From contig DXGR01000102.1 in assembly GCA_019113825.1 (NCBI GenBank), forward strand, positions 1 to 64,000: 64,000 nt of DNA. Reading direction: 5' to 3'. Shown in pieces: positions 44,214 through 53,179 of this stretch; position 1 is the first letter of the stretch, and each line of letters begins with the position of its first letter. Made by a program: the position numbers and the translations under genes. Source of the DNA: Candidatus Stackebrandtia excrementipullorum. Lineage in GTDB: Bacteria; Actinomycetota; Actinomycetes; Mycobacteriales; Micromonosporaceae. Below the pieces are notes generated by a model. It searched no databases. It was given only the letters and a program-made list of their open reading frames with translations, and was not told the DNA's origin.

Positions 44214-45483
44214 TCACATCGAGCAGAAGTCCACGGCGGTCAAGGCCAACACCTGTGCGGCGGTCGTCATCTCGGCGATCGACAGCGACTCGTTCGGGCC
44301 ATGCGCACGGGACACGTCGCCGGGGCCGTAAAGGACCGTCGGGACTCCGCCCAGTCCGGTGAGAAGTCTCAAGTCGCTGCCATAGGGTGCGCCCCACGTC
44401 TTCGGTTTGGACCCGGTGAACGTCGTGTGCTGATCCTTGAGGCGTTCACAGATCGTGGTGTCTTCGCCGGTCGCGCCGGACGCGAACTGCCCGCCCCACC
44501 ATTCGACTCGAACCGGGTTGTCGCACAACCAATCGTCGGCCCGACAGGCCCGTGCCACCGCCTCCTCCAGGCGAGCACGGGCATCGGTCACGGGTTCCCC
44601 CAACAACACCCCCATGCGGCCTTCTGCCACCAATGTGGCCGGGACCGTGGAAACCCAGTCGCCGGCGTGTACCGTCCCGATCTCAATGGGGTAGGGCATG
44701 CCCCATCCCTCCATGACCTCGTCGACATCGACGTTGCGGTGTCTCTCCAGGTCTCGGAGTGCGTTGAACACCGGCCAAAACCGTTCCACCGCGCTCACTC
44801 CCACGCCACGTCGCGATGCATGAGCCGCCCTTCCCCGCACCACGAGACGGAAGGTGAGCGCACCGGCGTTGGCGGGCACCAGATCGAGGCCGGTCGGCTC
44901 GGTGATGATGCACGCGTCTGCACTCCAGCCGCGTTGCAACAGGCCGAAGGTTCCCAGACCACCGTCCTCCTCCCCCACGACACACGCCACGAGGAGGTCA
45001 CCGGGAAGTTGTACGCCACTGTCGGCCACGGCGCGCGCGGCGTACAGGGCGGACACCAGGCCACCCTTCATGTCACAGGCACCTCGCCCGTACACATGCC
45101 CGCCGGAGACAGTGCCGTGGAACGGCGCACATTCGGTCCGGTGGGCAGGTCGTCGGCCGGCACGACATCGACATGGCTGTTGAACATCAGTGTCGGTCGT
45201 CGCCGGTACCGGGCAACCGCCCGACAACGCCCCATGCCTCGTCACGGTCGACTTCGGATCCGGGAAAATCGGGGTGGCCGGTGAGTTCGTCCATCGGTAG
45301 GCGCCAATGATCGACGACGAATCCCTCTGCGGTCGACCAGTCGGCGGGTACCGCCCGGATCGCCACCTCTTCGGCCCGTCCTCCTAGACTGGGGATACGG
45401 ATCAAACGTGTCAGCAGGTCGATCATCGCGGGTTGGTCATCGGCCAACGTCGCCGTGATTCAGGTCGTCTCGATATCGTCCAT
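44214..45483 (-). pseudogene. M20 family peptidase (ArgE/DapE-like) pseudogene
   Basis: The sequence encodes a complete but broken M20 metallopeptidase/deacylase. From ATG 45483 (MDDIETT) the frame meets an in-frame TGA at 45462-45460, then continues with MIDLLTRLIRIPSLGG to GRLPGTGDDRH and a stop at 45187. The next conserved part, TLMFNSHVDVVPADDLPTG, with the metal-ligand HVD, lies in a second frame. From about 45125 the third frame gives HVYGRGACDMKGGL, CVVGEEDGGLGTF and AHGPNESLSI to the end at 44214. One nonsense codon and two frameshifts, each like a one-base loss, separate the N-terminal catalytic motifs. No functional enzyme is expected. Confidence 0.85.
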
Positions 45484-45672
45484 GACTCTCCTTACCCACC
45501 GACACATCACGTCCGGACGAGATGGTGGCAACTGTATGCGCGGACGGGGCGGCGAAGACCGGTAGACCGTCTCGGAGTCGCGCACCGTCGGCGGGAAACC
45601 GTGGCATGAAGCTACCGGCGAACCAACGCGCGTCACGCCGGTTCGCCGGTCGACGGCCAACCTAACCGGTTG

Positions 45673-46044
45673 TCATTTCGTGCCGGTGACCCAATCGGTC
45701 AGGGCCACGATCAGCGCCAACGTTCCCGCACCGATCACCACGGCCACCACGATGCCGATGCCCCAGAATCGTTCGGGACGCCACCATCGACGTTCCCGAT
45801 TGGCGCGCCGTCGATCACGATCGAGCTGCCACCGTGGAATTCGCACCCGCCGTGTCGTGCCCTTGGCGACACGTAGCTTCGCCAGGACCCGCCGCAGCTG
45901 GCCGAAGCCGGTCGCGGCGGTCACCTCGTCGTAAAGGGTGGAGTACTGTTCCTCGTCGATATATCCGTCACCGAATGCGTATTCCAATCGCGCCATCAGC
46001 CGGTTGCGATATGCATTCAGGACTTTCCATTCCTGTCGGTCCAT
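45673..46044 (-). CDS. Conserved-looking membrane-anchored protein, unknown function
   Basis: A 123-residue protein with a soluble N-terminus (MDRQEWKVLNAYRNRLMARLEYAFGDGYIDEEQYSTLYDEV), a strongly basic middle (RVRIPRWQLDRDRRRANRERR), and a C-terminal transmembrane helix (about 98-118). It is a tail-anchored topology. The start at ATG 46044 is preceded by AGGGGG; ten more in-frame residues exist upstream. The N-terminal helical pair resembles short bilobed domains such as SHOCT but no family is assigned. Confidence 0.65.
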   Translation of the reverse strand: MDRQEWKVLNAYRNRLMARLEYAFGDGYIDEEQYSTLYDEVTAATGFGQLRRVLAKLRVAKGTTRRVRIPRWQLDRDRRRANRERRWWRPERFWGIGIVVAVVIGAGTLALIVALTDWVTGTK

Positions 46045-46144
46045 GTCGACCCCCTGGGATGCTTGTTCCCTCAAGCATGCCGTGTTTCGGGGGCGTTCGC
46101 CGAACCCGTTGTCCCGCAGCGTGCATCACTGCGACGGCAGCCCC

Positions 46145-47395
46145 TTAGTGAGTCAGCCCCGGAAGCACGTCGTCCAGGGTGGTCAATGCTTGTCGCAACC
46201 ACGGAAGCTGCGCGGGAAATGCCGAGCGCAGCGAGGCTTCGCGTTGCTCATCGGTGTCGCCGTACAGCTGACTGGTGGCCACACGCAGCTTCAGTGCCTT
46301 CGGGTCGTCACCGAAGGCACTGCCGGGAAGAACGCCTATCCCGAAACGGTCGAGCAGCAGGTGCGCCAGATCCGCGCTGGTGGTCACCGACCACTTCGCC
46401 TCCAACGTTTCACGGTGCTCGGAGAAATCCGGGTACAGGTAGAAGCCGCCCTGCGGCGTGGGCACCGTCGCTCCGGCCGCACGGAATCTCGCCGCCACCA
46501 GGTGCGCCACTTCGGCGTGAAGCCGCGTCGACTCGTGAATTCGTTCCCGCAGCGGTGCAGGCTCGTTGAACGCGTACGCCGCCGCGTGCTGCACCGGTTG
46601 AGGCGCACTGGACCAGATCTCGCTGCCGATGGTCAACAGCCTGTCTGCGATCCTGCGTCCCTCCGGGCTGTCGGGTACCCGGGTCACGCCCAGTCTCCAA
46701 CCGCCCAAGGCGAGATTCTTCGAAATACCGGTGGTGATCAGCGTCCGTTCAGGAGCAAGTTCGGCGGGACTGACGAATCCGGCCTCACCCGCGAAACGAA
46801 GATCGCGGTAGATCTCGTCGGAGATGATGAACAGATCCCATTGCCTGGCGACCTGCACCACGCGTTCCAGAAGGTCTCCGTCGGCGACCGTCCCCGTCGG
46901 ATTGTCCGGCAGGGTGACCACGATGGCCTTGATGTGACGACCGTCGACGGCGGCACCGTCCAGGTGTTGCGCCAGCAGATCGGGATCGGGTACGCCGCCC
47001 ACCCCTTCGGGTGTCGGGACGTACAACGGGTTGCCGTTCAATAGTTGGCTCTGCGCGGCATAACTGACCCAACTGGGCTGGGCCAAGGCCACATCGCCGC
47101 CAATGGCCGCCATGAGCGCATACAGGAGTGGTTTGCTGCCCGGCCCGGCGACGACCTGGTCGGGTTCCGTGGGAAGCCTACGCCGGGACCAGTAACCGGC
47201 AGCAGCCTCCGCCAGTTCCGGTACAGCCGACACCGGACCGTATCCGTTCCTTCCGGCGTGACGGGACAGGACGTCGATCAGGTCGGAGTGGACCGGCAGA
47301 CCGGCTTCTCCGAAGGCCAGCGGCAGAACGTATTCTCCGGCCCGACGTCGTTGCATGATGGTCTCGTTAGCGGCCAGGGTGGCTGAGACAGACAC
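46145..47395 (-). CDS. PLP-dependent aminotransferase class I/II
   Basis: A 416-residue fold-type I aminotransferase. The substrate and cofactor motifs are GYGPVSAVPELAEAAAGYW, VTLPDNPTGTVADG, IISDEIYRDLRF (the Asp and Tyr that hold PLP), and the Schiff-base lysine in TGISKNLALGGWRLG. The C-terminal arginine for the substrate carboxylate lies in LKLRVATSQLYG. The substrate is unclear. It is divergent from a LysR-type regulator that shares its promoter region, and that regulator is the likely controller. Confidence 0.9.
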   Translation of the reverse strand: MSVSATLAANETIMQRRRAGEYVLPLAFGEAGLPVHSDLIDVLSRHAGRNGYGPVSAVPELAEAAAGYWSRRRLPTEPDQVVAGPGSKPLLYALMAAIGGDVALAQPSWVSYAAQSQLLNGNPLYVPTPEGVGGVPDPDLLAQHLDGAAVDGRHIKAIVVTLPDNPTGTVADGDLLERVVQVARQWDLFIISDEIYRDLRFAGEAGFVSPAELAPERTLITTGISKNLALGGWRLGVTRVPDSPEGRRIADRLLTIGSEIWSSAPQPVQHAAAYAFNEPAPLRERIHESTRLHAEVAHLVAARFRAAGATVPTPQGGFYLYPDFSEHRETLEAKWSVTTSADLAHLLLDRFGIGVLPGSAFGDDPKALKLRVATSQLYGDTDEQREASLRSAFPAQLPWLRQALTTLDDVLPGLTH

Positions 47396-47476
47396 GATCT
47401 CTCCAGTAATGTCGGCGTTACCAACAGTGATTTGTCGTGATACCGCCTAAGTTTTACCCACCAGGAGCATAAGTGC

Positions 47477-47488
47477 AAACTAAAGTTT
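47477..47488 (+). promoter_or_regulatory. Palindrome in the aminotransferase-lysR promoter region
   Basis: AAACT-AA-AGTTT is a perfect AT-rich inverted repeat in the 118-base gap between the divergent genes, 25 bases before the lysR start. It is a plausible operator for the LysR protein. Confidence 0.45.
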
Positions 47489-47513
47489 CTAGCTGTTGGA
47501 GTAAGGTCTACTT

Positions 47514-48416
47514 ATGCTCGATCCTCGCAGGCTGCGACTGCTACGTGAATTCGCCCATCGCGGAAGCATCGCGGCGGCCGCCGATGCCTTGGGCTACACC
47601 GCCTCTGCGGTATCCCAACAACTTGTGGCCCTCGAAAGAGAAGCCGGTCTCGCTCTTCTGGACAGAACCGCCCGCAGCGCGACATTGACAGACGCCGGAC
47701 GCCGACTCGTCGAACACGCCGGTGTCATTCTCACCGCCATCGAAGCCGCCGAATCCGATTTGGCTGCTCAAAGCGGCACCCCCAGCGGCAAAGTCGTGGT
47801 AACCGCCTACCCGACTGCGGCGGTCGCGCTCGCACCCCCCGTCGCCCACCGACTGCGCCGCCACAAAGCCCTCACCCTCAAACTGCGACAAGCGGCACAA
47901 GAGGAAAGCCTCGACCAGGTGCGATCGGCAGAAGCCGACATCGCCCTGGTCGACGACTGGTCCGGGATCGAACGCGCCTCCGTTTCGGGGGGACTCTCCT
48001 GGCAGTTCCTGTGCCACGACCCCCTCGTGCTCGTCGTCCCCGTCGGACACCCGCTCGTCGGGAAAGGCCCGGTCCGACTGTCCGACCTCGAGGACGAATC
48101 CTGGATCATGGGCCTGGAAGGCGAACAGTCCCGGATGGCGCTGGACCGCCTACTGCTGGGCGAAGGCAAAAACCCTCACACCCGCTGGGAGTTCGAGGGC
48201 CTCGACACCATGATCACGCTGGTGGCGCGAGGCCTCGGCATCACGGTCGCACCACGCATGTCCGTCGTCGACCGCCACTACCACGTGGACGTGTGCGAAC
48301 TCGTCACCCGCGGCGGACGCGACGTGTACGCCGTCTACCGCACCGCCAGCACGCAACGTCCCGCAGTCGCTGTGGTGTTGGATCTACTCGTGGCCGCCGC
48401 GAACAAGCTGAACTGA
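47514..48416 (+). CDS. LysR-family transcriptional regulator
   Basis: A 300-residue regulator. The N-terminal winged helix-turn-helix (1-60) reads RRLRLLREFAHRGSIAAAADALGYTASAVSQQLVALE. The C-terminal effector-binding domain begins near residue 90 (GKVVVTAYPTAA) and continues with LVVPVGHPLVGKGPVRLSDLEDE. ATG 47514 is the natural start. It is transcribed away from the aminotransferase gene, the standard arrangement for autoregulating LysR proteins, so it probably controls that gene. Confidence 0.92.
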   Translation: MLDPRRLRLLREFAHRGSIAAAADALGYTASAVSQQLVALEREAGLALLDRTARSATLTDAGRRLVEHAGVILTAIEAAESDLAAQSGTPSGKVVVTAYPTAAVALAPPVAHRLRRHKALTLKLRQAAQEESLDQVRSAEADIALVDDWSGIERASVSGGLSWQFLCHDPLVLVVPVGHPLVGKGPVRLSDLEDESWIMGLEGEQSRMALDRLLLGEGKNPHTRWEFEGLDTMITLVARGLGITVAPRMSVVDRHYHVDVCELVTRGGRDVYAVYRTASTQRPAVAVVLDLLVAAANKLN

Positions 48417-48421
48417 CAAGC

Positions 48422-49615
48422 TCAACCGGCCGATTCGTACAGATCCAACGCCGCCGCGCCACCGTAAAGGTCGTCGTGGGCGATATTCAACGCCGTCAAC
48501 AACGCCCCGTAACTCACCGGGTCATCGGTCAACGCGGACGGACGCACCTCCACCGGGATGGACGTCATCGAGGCCACCCGCTGGGCCACGGCATCCGCAA
48601 ACGCCTCACCGCCCGCATCACCGATCTCACCGGCCAGCACGATGAGGCCCGGGTCGATCGTGGCGACCAGTGCCAGTGCCCCCATGGCGACACGCTCGGC
48701 CAAGGCCGCCGCAAACGAGGTGGCCGCCTCCGTCTTTCCTTCAAACGCCGTGGCGACCATCTTCATGACGTCGCGCCCGGTGAACCCGTGCTCCGCCCCC
48801 AGGGCACGCACCGCGCTCGTGGACACCAGGCCGTGGAAGCCTCCCGCAGCCCTTCCCGCCTCGGGCATCGGCGCTCCCGGCAACGCCAGCTTGCCCACCT
48901 CACCGGCCGCGCCGGCGGCTCCCTGCCTCAAGCGGCCGTCGAGAATGATCGACGAGCCGACACTGCGGTCCAGCCAAAGCACTGCCAGGTCTTGTCGACC
49001 TTTGCCGGCCCCTTGCCGTAGCTCCACCAGGCCCGCGAGGTTCACCTCGTTTTCCAACACGATGGGGACGTCCAGGGCATCGACCAGTTTCGGAAGAAGT
49101 TCGGCGTCCCAATCGGGAAACTCATACCCGTACCCCAGCTCCCCCGTTTCCTGATCGACGGCGCCGGGAGCACCGATGACCACGGTGTGAAGCTTCTCCG
49201 TCCCCGCGTCGGCCTGCCGTGCCGCATCCCGAACGGCCTGTTCTATGAGGTCGGCGAGATGCTGTTCCTCGTCGATGGGGCGACGGAAGGTCGCCAGAAT
49301 GTTGCCGGTGATGTCCGACAGTGCGATGCCCACGTGCCCCAACCGCACGTCGACACCGGCCAGATAGGCCAAATCGGGTACCAGACCGTACAACTTCGCA
49401 TTGGGCCCGCGACGCTTCTTTCCGCTTTCGCCGACAACCGCGATCAACTCGTTCTCCTGCAGGCGTTCCAACAGATCGGCCACCGACGGCCTGGATAGGC
49501 CGGTCAGTTCTCGCAGCTGCGGCGCGCTGAGTTTCTTGTGTTCGAAGAGCAGGTCCAACGCCATTCGATCGTTGATCGCACGAGCCATCGCGGGACTCGC
49601 CGGGTTGACACTCAT
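48422..49615 (-). CDS. ROK-family transcriptional regulator
   Basis: A 397-residue regulator of the NagC/XylR type. An N-terminal winged helix (about 20-75, LLFEHKKLSAPQLRELTGLSRPSVADLLERL) is joined to a ROK sugar-kinase-like domain with the phosphate loop GVDVRLGHVGIALSD and the VIGAPGAVDQETG segment. The zinc-binding CxCGxxGC motif of ROK proteins is not seen; the region around GEVGKLALPGAPM has no cysteines. ATG 49615 follows AAAAGGATTGTG; five upstream residues are possible. It is divergent from an MFS gene, its likely target. Confidence 0.9.
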   Translation of the reverse strand: MSVNPASPAMARAINDRMALDLLFEHKKLSAPQLRELTGLSRPSVADLLERLQENELIAVVGESGKKRRGPNAKLYGLVPDLAYLAGVDVRLGHVGIALSDITGNILATFRRPIDEEQHLADLIEQAVRDAARQADAGTEKLHTVVIGAPGAVDQETGELGYGYEFPDWDAELLPKLVDALDVPIVLENEVNLAGLVELRQGAGKGRQDLAVLWLDRSVGSSIILDGRLRQGAAGAAGEVGKLALPGAPMPEAGRAAGGFHGLVSTSAVRALGAEHGFTGRDVMKMVATAFEGKTEAATSFAAALAERVAMGALALVATIDPGLIVLAGEIGDAGGEAFADAVAQRVASMTSIPVEVRPSALTDDPVSYGALLTALNIAHDDLYGGAAALDLYESAG

Positions 49616-49719
49616 CACAATCCTTTTCATCAGGGAGCCTGCCTGTTATTTTAGCCTTCAGAGGCACACCGGTCTGGTGCTGCTTTTTGCGTTCCCTTTT
49701 CTTCACATGGAGGTCAGCC

Positions 49720-51201
49720 ATGAACCAGCGGCGTGCCCAGATGGTGCTCGCCATGGTATTTGCCGTGCACGGCACGGTCTCGGGCAACTTCGCCACCCGA
49801 GTGCCATGGATCAAACAGCACCTGGGCCTGGGGGCCGGCCAAATCGGCCTAGCCCTGCTGTGCGTCGCACTCGGTTCATTCCTAGCCGTACCTCTAGCCG
49901 GCAAGCTCATCAACCGCTTCGGTGCACGCGCCGTCGTCCGTGTCGGGCTGCCCGCCACCACCTTCGGCCTCGCCGTCCCGGCCTTCATGCCCAGCTTCGT
50001 GACTCTGTGCGCCGTCCTGCTGTTGTTCGGGGTCGCCGTCGGCGCCGCCGACGCGGGCATGAAACAGCAGGCCGTCGCCGTCGAACGCGAACTGCCCCGC
50101 CCCATCATGTCGGGGCTGCACGGCCTGTGGAGCATCGGCACCCTCGTCGGAGCGGGCATAGGCACCGCCGCCACGTTCACCGGCGTGGACGCCCGGCTGC
50201 ACCTGGGCGCACTCGGACTCACCCTGTTCGCCTTCGTCATCGGCCTGGGCTTCGGCCTCCCGCGCACCGTCAACCCCGTCGCTGAGCGCCGCACCGAAAC
50301 CAAACGCCGCCGCGTTCCATCGGGCACCATGATCCTGCTGATCGTTATCGGGTTCTGCAGTGCCTTCGCCGAAGCCGCGGCCCACAACTGGAGCAGCGTC
50401 TTCATCGCCGGACTCCCCGGAGGCGGTCCCGGAACAGCGTCCATCGGCTTCGCCGTGTTCGTCGCCGCGATGGCCGCCGGACGGTTGTGCGGAGACAAGC
50501 TCATCGCCCGGTTCGGCCCGGTCGCCGTCGTCCGGCACGGTGGCCTGGTCGCCGTCGCCGGTGCGGTCCTGGTCATGCAGGCCGTCGGGCCGGGCCTGGC
50601 GATGCTGGGCTTCGGCCTCATCGGCATCGGGCTGGCAGCGATCATGCCGGTCGTGGTCACAGCCGCCAGTACCACGGGCAGCGGCGTGTCGACCGTGGTC
50701 ATGAGCTGCTACCTGGCGTTCCTCGCATCACCGGGCACCATCGGAGGTATCGCCGACAGCATGTCGTTGGCCACCGCCTTCGGCCTCACCGCGGGCATCC
50801 TGCTCGTGATCGTCTGCCTGGCCGGCGTCCTACGCCCGGCCGAGACCAGCGGCACCGTCATCACCCGTGTTCCGCGCATGCGGGCGGTACGCACCAGCTT
50901 CACCAGGGTCGCCCGTTCCACACCCGTCATGGCGCTGACGCTGGGACGCTCCGGACGCGCCGCACCCGTGGCCGTGTCCATCGGCGAACCGGTCGTCGGG
51001 ACGGCTCCGGTGTCACTGAGCCTGCCGAGCACCGGCGAATGGACCACCGAAGACACCCGCGAATGGGCCACCGAGGCGTTCACCGCCGACGGCGGGCTCG
51101 CCGAGCATTCCGGCACCTCACAGCATCAGCCGATCGACGACACACCAACCGTCGAGATCCCGGCGATGCGACGAGGAACCGAAGCCCTTATATCTCGGTA
51201 A
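49720..51201 (+). CDS. MFS transporter
   Basis: A 493-residue transporter with about 12 membrane segments in residues 5-385. The N-terminal FAVHGTVSGNFATRVPWIKQHLGLGAGQIG and AGKLINRFGARAVVRVG correspond to helices 1-3 with the MFS A-like motif. A cytoplasmic tail of about 105 residues, rich in Thr, Glu and Pro, follows. The sequence resembles the sugar or drug MFS subgroup with a fold near the FucP/YfkF type. ATG 49720 has GGAGGT six bases upstream. It is probably controlled by the divergent ROK regulator. Confidence 0.9.
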   Translation: MNQRRAQMVLAMVFAVHGTVSGNFATRVPWIKQHLGLGAGQIGLALLCVALGSFLAVPLAGKLINRFGARAVVRVGLPATTFGLAVPAFMPSFVTLCAVLLLFGVAVGAADAGMKQQAVAVERELPRPIMSGLHGLWSIGTLVGAGIGTAATFTGVDARLHLGALGLTLFAFVIGLGFGLPRTVNPVAERRTETKRRRVPSGTMILLIVIGFCSAFAEAAAHNWSSVFIAGLPGGGPGTASIGFAVFVAAMAAGRLCGDKLIARFGPVAVVRHGGLVAVAGAVLVMQAVGPGLAMLGFGLIGIGLAAIMPVVVTAASTTGSGVSTVVMSCYLAFLASPGTIGGIADSMSLATAFGLTAGILLVIVCLAGVLRPAETSGTVITRVPRMRAVRTSFTRVARSTPVMALTLGRSGRAAPVAVSIGEPVVGTAPVSLSLPSTGEWTTEDTREWATEAFTADGGLAEHSGTSQHQPIDDTPTVEIPAMRRGTEALISR

Positions 51202-51229
51202 ACGGCCCGGGAGGGTCGCCGACAAACCG

Positions 51230-52981
51230 TCAGCGGCCCTCCCGGAACCGGTTCGTAATGGGCAACCTGCGGTCACGGCCGAACGACTTACCGGAGATCT
51301 TTGCTCCGGGGGCGGACTGTCGACGCTTGTACTCCGCGGTGTCGATCAACCGCAGAACCCGATCGACCACCGCCGCGTCACGTCCCGCGTCCACCAGTTC
51401 GTCCCGTCCCGCATCGTTGTCGACGTAACCGGTGATGATGTGGTCCAGCACCTCGTACGGCGGCAATGAATCGGTGTCGACCTGGTCGGGTCGCAACTCG
51501 GCACTGGGCGGCTTGGCGATCGTGTTCTCCGGGATCGGCGGCACCTGCCCCAACCGCTCCGCCTCGGCGTTACGCCAGCGCGCCAACGCGAAGATCAGGG
51601 TTTTGACGACATCCTTGATCGGCGCATAACCCCCCACCGAATCGCCATACAATGTGGAATACCCGACGGCGTACTCACTCTTGTTCCCCGGCGCCAACAC
51701 CAGGTGGCCGTGCTGGTTCGACAACGCCATGAGGATCAGGCCACGCACGCGCGACTGAAGATTCTCCACCGCCACACCCGACAGCGCGACCTCCGCCATG
51801 ACACTGTCGACCACCGATTGAATCGGTTCGGTGTCGTAGTGCAGCCCGGTACGCCGCGCCAGGTCCGCAGCGTCGTCACGCGAATGTTCGGAGGAATACC
51901 GGCTGGGCATGGAGATCGCGTATACGCGATCGGGGCCCAACGCGTCCACCGCCAACGCGGCCACGACTGCGGAGTCGATACCACCGGACAGGCCGAAGAC
52001 GACGGAGGGGAAGTTGTTCTTGATCACGTAGTCACGCAAGCCCACCACCAGCGCGTTCCAGGTCTCCGCCAGGTCCGACATCGGCTTTGAGAGCATCGCC
52101 TCGACGGGCTTCTCCAATGGGGGCGGGGGCTGCGATGACACCGTCGTGTGTTCAACGGACATCGCCGCACCGTTCACCGCCGAAACCTCACCGGCGTCGG
52201 GCAGCTCGAGATCGGCCACCAGCAACGTCTCGTCGAACTGCGGCGCGCGTGCCATCAGCTCACCGTCGGCGGCCACGATCATCGAGTCACCGTCAAAGAC
52301 AAGCTCGTCCTGGCCGCCGACTATGTTCACGTAGGCGACCGTTGCGTTCGCCTCGGCCGCACGGCGCCGAATGAGCGGCAGCCGTCGCTCGTCCTTGTTG
52401 CGTTCATACGGCGACGCGTTGATGTTGACCACCAACCCGACACCGGCCCGCCCCGCAACCGCGAAGGGACCACCGGGTTGCCAAATGTCTTCGCACACCG
52501 TGAACGCGATGTCGACTCCGCCCACGCGCACCACCTGAAGGGTGTTACCCGGCGCGAAATACCGAGTCTCATCGAACACGCCGTAATTGGGCAGGTGGTG
52601 CTTGTGGTACCTCGTGACAACCTCGCCGCGGTGCAGCACGGCCAAGGAGTCACGTGGGCCGACGTCACGGGAGGCGTCGGGCCCCTGCCTTGCGGGACCA
52701 TCGGCGTCCAGATAACCAACGACCACGACGATCTCACCCAGCCCGGCGGCGGCCAAACCGGCGGCAAGGTCGGCTACCGCGTGCCGACTGGCTTCCACAA
52801 AAGATTCACGAAACACCAGGTCCTCAACGGGGTACCCGGTAAGGACCATTTCGCCGAAGGCAACCAAGTGCGCTCCCGAGTCGGCCGCACGTCGGGTGAA
52901 ATCCATGACCGTCGCGACGTTGCCGTCCAGGTCTCCGACGGTGGTGTTGGTCTGGGCCAGCGCTATCCGCAGAGTCGACAT
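51230..52981 (-). CDS. nadE: Glutamine-dependent NAD+ synthetase
   Basis: Amidates nicotinate adenine dinucleotide to NAD using glutamine. The N-terminal nitrilase-type glutaminase domain has the E44 (AFGEMVLTGYP), K127 (RYHKHHLPNYG) and C163 (TVCEDIWQPGG) triad. The C-terminal synthetase domain has the P-loop SGGIDS at 332-337 and NKSEYAVGYSTLYGDSVGGYAPI. The 583-residue form beginning with MSTLRIALAQTN (52981) matches the family; in-frame starts up to 53077 would add at most 32 residues. Binding sites are weak at both. Confidence 0.94.
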   Translation of the reverse strand: MSTLRIALAQTNTTVGDLDGNVATVMDFTRRAADSGAHLVAFGEMVLTGYPVEDLVFRESFVEASRHAVADLAAGLAAAGLGEIVVVVGYLDADGPARQGPDASRDVGPRDSLAVLHRGEVVTRYHKHHLPNYGVFDETRYFAPGNTLQVVRVGGVDIAFTVCEDIWQPGGPFAVAGRAGVGLVVNINASPYERNKDERRLPLIRRRAAEANATVAYVNIVGGQDELVFDGDSMIVAADGELMARAPQFDETLLVADLELPDAGEVSAVNGAAMSVEHTTVSSQPPPPLEKPVEAMLSKPMSDLAETWNALVVGLRDYVIKNNFPSVVFGLSGGIDSAVVAALAVDALGPDRVYAISMPSRYSSEHSRDDAADLARRTGLHYDTEPIQSVVDSVMAEVALSGVAVENLQSRVRGLILMALSNQHGHLVLAPGNKSEYAVGYSTLYGDSVGGYAPIKDVVKTLIFALARWRNAEAERLGQVPPIPENTIAKPPSAELRPDQVDTDSLPPYEVLDHIITGYVDNDAGRDELVDAGRDAAVVDRVLRLIDTAEYKRRQSAPGAKISGKSFGRDRRLPITNRFREGR

Positions 52982-53113
52982 GGCGTCATTCTGCTTGGTC
53001 GCCATGATCCGCGCACCGGCAGCCCCGAACTCGCCACCGCGAAGGCAGCCCACGGCTGCTTCTCCGCGACGCCACACCGCTCAGGCGCCGCGACGCACGA
53101 CAACGAATCCCAC

Positions 53114-53134
53114 TGCCTACCGAACTTGTAGGCA
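53114..53134 (-). terminator. Weak hairpin downstream of the phosphonate-type ABC operon
   Basis: The 7-bp inverted repeat TGCCTAC (53114-53120) and GTAGGCA (53128-53134) lies 46 bases past the stop of the permease gene. A 13-bp direct repeat GGCGCCGCGACGC also occurs at 53084 and 53146. Neither element is strong. Confidence 0.35.
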
Positions 53135-53179
53135 AGGAAGCCGTTGGCGCCGCGACGCGAACGGCTGAGCGGGCGCGAG

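Noticed and set aside
49122..50702. Minus-strand open frame of 526 codons
   Set aside because: It overlaps the MFS and ROK genes and has a Thr/Pro/Arg-rich composition without family features.
53084..53158. 13-bp direct repeat GGCGCCGCGACGC as an attachment site
   Set aside because: No integrase or mobile gene is nearby and the repeat lies within one short gap.
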